From positions 107,812,701-107,876,700 of the forward strand of contig OX104134.1 of the NCBI GenBank assembly GCA_944470555.2: 64,000 bases of DNA. Reading direction: 5' to 3'. The position numbers and the translations under genes are program-made. The stretch comes from Heterobilharzia americana (Eukaryota > Platyhelminthes > Trematoda > Strigeidida > Schistosomatidae). Below, piece after piece: positions 59,580 to 64,000 of this stretch. The notes below the pieces were generated by a model, which did no database searches, was not told the DNA's origin, and saw only the letters and a program-made list of their open reading frames with translations. Within the stretch, counting starts at the first letter, position 1. Every line of letters starts with the position of its first letter.

Positions 59580-59965
59580 CACCTTTTTTATGTGTTGGAT
59601 TTGCGTTTATTAGTCTTGATTCCGTTTACGACTCCGTACGGCTGGCATTAATAGGCTATACATTAGAAGGAATTGTGCCATTTTCGGTCCTGATCTTTTC
59701 TAACCTTCCTCCCCATCCTCCTTTGCTTCTGCAGGGTGTCTGAATGAGAAGTTTTGCGTAACGGCAGAGCGCATGAAACACACACTTGAATCCAGTCACT
59801 GACGGTCGTTTTGGAAGTTTAAGATTTAGATTTGTTAGTTTTGACTCCGACTATGAACCTTGGTCGCTGGCATCGCCATGTCGCCAGGTAGTAGGAGTGG
59901 GCCAAGTCTGGGCCGATCTTTTCTAGCCCTACCTCTCCGATCTAGGCTTGCTCCCCTGTTTTCAT
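59580..59965 (-). repeat. Tandem duplication in the retroelement 5' region
   Basis: Two related units, about 59575-59705 and 59815-59950, share the plus-strand segments GGATTTGCGTTTATTAGTCTT / AGATTTAGATTTGTTAGTTTT, …GACTCCG…, GCTGGCAT and GATCTTTTCTA. They lie upstream (in the minus orientation) of the endonuclease of the 58165 element. Repeated 5' units that carry promoter activity are known in some non-LTR elements. That role here is inference. Confidence 0.5.
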
Positions 59966-60649
59966 GAAAAAAGAATTTATCTTTTCTTTTGAATATTGAA
60001 ACAATCAGCAAGTTTTACCAAAATTGACGGTATCATATCTGATTCACCCACCGCGGCTAGTAACTCAGTCAACCCCGTCAATACTTGTTGGTCACTATCC
60101 TCCATCGCTTCACATCCCAGCTGTCCTAAATTCACCAGGAAATGGAAGTTGTGTATTAGTGTATCATTCAGGCTGGAACTTGATAGCTGTAAATCAACTT
60201 ATCTGTTCTGTTTATCCACTGCAGTCACGCCTCCTGTGTTGAATCATAGACGTACAGTTTCCGTTATGATATCACTAACCACCGGTTTTGTCACCTCAAT
60301 TTCCGTGTAAAGCCCAAATAAATGTCTACTATGCTGTATCACCACGTATTTAACCTTCACTTATGGTCATTGTGTGAATTCTTTATCATCGTATTCCTAA
60401 CCTGCCCCTATTCATTGTGTGAAAATGCATCGATAGACATTCGTTAGTTTGGATAGAGTAGCTCAGATTTCCGAATACTTTATTTAGTTTTGTCTGAAGA
60501 TCATTTAGGATTTTAATTAATGTTTTTATTAAAAATGAAGATTATATCAGGTTTCTGCATGATGTGAAGCATTATCACGATCTGTTAACTACCTGGCCAG
60601 TTCTTCTTTGGAAGCAGTCTTAGAATACTAACCACCGAGTTGAGCTGGG
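59966..60649. other. COQ6 intron, nothing clear
   Basis: Overlapping open frames near 59996-60310 on the plus strand have no recognisable motif. They may be antisense to the retroelement leader. Confidence 0.35.
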
Positions 60650-61510
60650 AGTAGTGTTTAAGTTTTAGTTTTCGTACATCCATTTGGGTGCAAGCATACG
60701 TGTGATCATAGTTCGAGTATGCTTTTCTACTGTTTCTTCAGGGACAACTTGAAGCAATATGCTGCATTTGTGTCCGCTGTTGAAGTCGGTGACAAGTAAA
60801 ATTCTCTTCTTATGTCTAAAATTCATGTTGGCTTAAGAAACGTGGTTATCTCAGCACAGTTGTAGTAGGCAATTATCACTGTCACTTCATTTGGTTAAAT
60901 CCATTTGTACTACTTAGTCTCGTTCTACCTTGCTTGACATTCCCCCCGTTACGAAAACCACATTTGGATGTTGAGTGTATACGGATTTGCAGCGTTTTTC
61001 TATAGGATTTGTTTTTCATTTCATCGTAATTGCCATCAGTTGGTGTTTAGGCGAAGATTACAAAAAGTCAAGGGATTTTGTCATCATTATTTTCAATCCG
61101 GACTGTACCATTCAGTCAAACAATACAACTAGTAAATAATCGAGTGATATGGCTTTTGCAATTGAGTTCAACCCTATATTTACACCTGAGTTTTACTTAT
61201 TTGTCTCAGATACACAGTTGAAGATGCCAGAGTTCTGGTTATTAGGGCTTATTGTTCGATATAACGAAGTGTGCTGACGTTAAAACCTCCGGTATGCAGT
61301 TTGCGGCGCAGTTTCAGGATACCATGGATGCTGATCCATGAACTATAATCACTGTCGTCACCCATACAAATAGAAATAGTTGAGGATGGTGAAGAATTTT
61401 TAACAAAGTTATGTGAAAGATTAAAGGCTAACGATGATGAAGGTTTATAGTGATGGTGATTAGGAAGGAACTGAGTGCTGACAGATTTATTATACCAGTT
61501 GACACTTTCT
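60650..61510 (-). mobile_element. Perere-3-like RTE, 5'/endonuclease fragment
   Basis: The minus strand near 61050-60930 reads 'TPTDGNYDEMKNKSYRKTLQ', the same endonuclease segment as at 58880 (A.APTD…). The flanking non-coding leader also matches: 61245-61330 resembles 59215-59300. This is a second, more decayed copy in the same orientation within the same COQ6 intron. It stops after the endonuclease. Confidence 0.65.
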
Positions 61511-62110
61511 GGTTCCTCATTTCCTCAAAATTTACTTCTTCATGAAGCACCTAAAGTAATTAAATTTAAGGAGGTGATCTTATCAACCTGTCTGTTTACG
61601 TGATCGTAGAGCCTTAAGAGTATCTGTTTGATGATCCTTAACGCACAGTCATGTGTGAAGTTTTTTATTCGAGTTTAATCGTTGTGTGTTCATAAGCGAA
61701 GGGGGACCCTTATCGTGGGCATTAAAAGTTTATATGAGAGTGGAGAATGTACTATTTCTTGTCACCGATTTGTAACGTTTTCTTTAGATAAAAAGAAGGT
61801 AGTATAAACCTAGAGTGCTAGTTATCCTCGAGAAACACCTGTCAAACACTAACCGTATGGTTATGTCCTCTTGCTCTCACTGAAGCATTAGTTTTTTAAC
61901 AGTCACTTGAACCAACATAACTTGTTAAGACTTAGCAATATGCAAAACCAACCATCGCATCGAAGTAACAGGTACCTGTCGGACCTAATATTCACTGTTT
62001 AAAACACATGCTTAACCCTATTTTCAAAATACTACATGTCACGTTCATGTGTGCATTTCAGTCCGACTGCTGTTTTAATCAATTGTTCAACACACATTTC
62101 TTCCAAACAG
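61511..62110. other. COQ6 intron, nothing identified
   Basis: About 600 AT-rich bases leading to the acceptor TTTCTTCCAAACAG at 62110. Confidence 0.5.
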
Positions 62111-62221
62111 GTTCAAGAACACTATTCATCATGGTTACAAGGAGGTTGCATTGAATTAATCAGAGGTTCATTTATCGGACTTTTAGTCAACTTACATGAA
62201 AATTTTTCAGAAATCAGAATT
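62111..62221 (+). CDS. COQ6: Probable COQ6 exon
   Basis: After CACATTTCTTCCAAACAG, a phase-0 frame of 37 codons ends at AGAATT|GTACGC. Phase is compatible with the flanking COQ6 exons. The peptide ('VQEHYSSWLQGGCIELIRGS' then 'FIGLLVNLHENF…') falls where human COQ6 has the poorly conserved segment between '…DAVNSAF' and '…LPPSVARVD', so homology cannot be shown residue by residue. The donor is weak. The frame runs to a stop seven codons later if not spliced. Confidence 0.5.
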
Positions 62222-62514
62222 GTACGCCAAATGTGGTTTTGAATGTCTGTTCTTACCATGATTTCATTTATTTGTTAAGGTCGGATTCTAAAAAGAAGTA
62301 AACTGTAACCACGAAGTTCACTTTCCGATTTTTGATTGATAGAGTCGAATTTCCCTTTCCGGTGAACTAATATGACAAGTATCGTGGGATGGTAAGTGTG
62401 CGGGTATAATATATTAAGTTGAGATTGATCCAACTGACACAGGTACAGTCAAGTTCAAAACCTATCTGTCTGGATTGCTGTTTGTGAAATACAGTTAGGT
62501 AAAGAGTGCTATTG
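62222..62514. repeat. Possible dispersed repeat in COQ6 intron
   Basis: TTGATAGAGTCGAATTTCCC near 62336 resembles TCGATAGAGTTGAATTTTCC near 4634, suggesting an unnamed repeat. Confidence 0.25.
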
Positions 62515-62690
62515 AGGCTATGGCTTATTGGTGTAGACATTTGGTTTCCAACCGATGGGTCACAGGTTCGAACATCAATTCACCCACCAAGGTTTGGTCA
62601 GGGAAATACTATCATTTACCCTCTCATAGAAAGTGTGGTTCATTACCTACTGCATGAATATGCAGTGCTGTGTGGATTTCGCTATTAAAG
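62515..62690 (+). repeat. tRNA-like (pol III type) repeat
   Basis: TATGGCTTATTGGTGTAGAC looks like a D-arm A box, and CAGGTTCGAACAT (62563-62575) like a T-arm B box, 45 bases downstream. The central part TTGGTTTCCAACC could be an anticodon arm. The body differs from the SINEs at 14269, 55429 and 56305, so it would be another family. Folding is imperfect. Confidence 0.35.
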
Positions 62691-62828
62691 CATACAAGAC
62701 AATATAACACTTTAGAGTATGATAAGCTCATTCTATGTCATTTACTTAACTTTCAGTCAAGTTGTATCAGTCATAGTGATACTTTTCTTTTTAAAAAGCT
62801 CTGCGTATTTTTGTTTTTATCTTACTAG

Positions 62829-63070
62829 GCAAAACCTAGTCAACAAACATCTCAACTTGCAACTGTTTTCAGTAAGATAGGCCAGTGTTTTGGTGGCATT
62901 GTCGATTATCTCGGCAATCAAAGTAAATCTGTTGACTACGAAAGCTATGAAACTACTGTCCTATCAGCTCCACATGTGGACTCAATTCAACCTAATACTA
63001 AAAGGGCCTGTTACCCTTTAGGTTTTCAGCATGCTACAGTTTATTCAGCTCCGCGCCTAGCACTGGTAGG
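62829..63070 (+). CDS. COQ6: COQ6 exon leading into the FAD-binding DAAH region
   Basis: The acceptor TTTTTATCTTACTAG and donor TAGG|GTATGT bound 242 bases (phase 0 in, phase 2 out). The end reads 'VDSIQPNTKRACYPLGFQHA' then 'TVYSAPRLALVG', which aligns with human COQ6 '[20 protein letters not shown]' and 'RPRVALIG'. The next exon should open with the conserved D-A-A-H FAD/ribityl-binding motif, but lies beyond the window. The first 50 residues (AKPSQQTSQLATVFSKIGQ…) form an insert compared with the human protein. Confidence 0.92.
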
Positions 63071-64000
63071 GTATGTTGTATCTTTTTTGTTCCCTCTATG
63101 TTACTGAATAACGTTTTCTGATGAAAATGTGTTTGTCGCTTGCTGATGGAATGATTTGTTACCTTCGCCTTTGGAAGTAACACATTTTGCCCTTATCAAT
63201 AAAGATATAATGATAAGTATTCACTGTTGTTGTAGTCGGAAAGCTAAAGTAGGGGCCCTTCGCAGTTTGTTTTTGACAAACTTTTTCTCATACTTCTAGT
63301 CCCTAAAGTTTTCAAATATGAAAATGAACACAGTCGCGAATTTCATTATTGATACAATTTAATTTGAGAAATAAAGGTGACTAACTTGAGAACTTTTTGT
63401 CTCTCACCCATATAATATTCCTTAGTAGACTGACTGGCCACTGGAGTGTAACCAATCTCATATGGTTTAGTCCTGTGTACAGACCGAATTGTATCGATCA
63501 TGTTGCAATGTGGCCACCAGCACGAAATCTGGATCCACGGCTCTCTACCAGTTGCCTCCAACCAACTAACAACATTCCCTAGTAGATTTTTGCAAGAAGT
63601 GATTGTCGTCTACAACTAATTCCAATTGCATAAAGAATGACTTTTATCTATGCTTTTATTTGTAGACTTATAAATTCTAGTGTTCAGTTTTGATGAAAAT
63701 GATCTCATTAAATCATCAGACACTATATATATGAGGGAGACAGGGAGATATACAGACAGACAGACCTGTACTAACAAGAGTCCTGCGTTGTTTATTTTAC
63801 TGATTAGTTTCAGATGTACTTCATTGAAAATCCAGTTCACCAAACACAACAGGAAAATATGCTGAAGTTCATTGATCATTGATATTTATTTTGAGTTAAC
63901 AATGGCTAACATATGTAACACACCTCACTATGCTTTAGAAAGATAAAACATTATTCATAGAGGTAAAAAAAAGGCACAGACTATAGTAATTGCAAATTTA
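63071..64000. other. COQ6 intron, nothing firm
   Basis: The last 930 bases hold only short chance frames. AGTTGCCTCCAACCAACTAA near 63550 echoes the dispersed repeat at 20550. Confidence 0.45.

Overview
The window is eukaryotic, AT-rich and mostly non-coding, with short intron-separated exons buried in old retroelements. The repeat set (RTE-type non-LTR elements resembling the SR2 and Perere-3 families, a Penelope-like element, and tRNA-derived SINEs, one carrying a hammerhead ribozyme) together with the gene structure points to a blood-fluke-type flatworm genome (Schistosoma or a close relative). This assignment comes from family recognition, not from a database search. Two 500-base runs of N (2745-3244 and 52931-53430) are assembly gaps.

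Layout. 1-8.1 kb: retroelement remnants, including a long but broken SR2-like copy on the minus strand (4.86-7.49 kb). 8.17-19.8 kb: a putative unrecognised gene for a small secreted protein, with a CCAAT/TATA promoter, a signal-peptide first exon, very short internal exons, a 42-nt exon and a terminal exon followed by AATAAA. Its long AT-rich introns hold two inverted repeats (one with a hammerhead ribozyme in each arm), a SINE and an SR2-like fragment. 20-38.4 kb: repeat-derived sequence, including a recognisable jockey/CR1-type reverse transcriptase at 28.3-30.4 kb and a large block I could not classify (30.4-36.8 kb).

38.4-49.6 kb, plus strand: four well-defined exons of an FMR1/FXR-family RNA-binding protein (Tudor/Agenet region, KH0-like region, KH1 with a GHRG loop). 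The first exon and everything after KH1 are not found. Its introns are loaded with Perere-3-like and SR2-like copies on both strands. 50.1-51.0 kb: a Penelope-like reverse transcriptase remnant. 52.85-63.07 kb, plus strand: exons of COQ6, the flavin-dependent ubiquinone-biosynthesis monooxygenase. Three are clear, and one doubtful exon is cut by the second gap. The gene runs past the window end. Its introns contain an SR2-like 3' part, a hammerhead-bearing SINE, a second tRNA-like SINE and minus-strand Perere-3-like copies.

There is no operon-like logic. FMR1 and COQ6 are unrelated housekeeping/regulatory genes on the same strand. That the missing FMR1 3' exons and the missing COQ6 5' exons would have to share one interval is the main structural puzzle. 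The most interesting signals are the short-exon secreted-protein gene and the two separate hammerhead-ribozyme repeat types.
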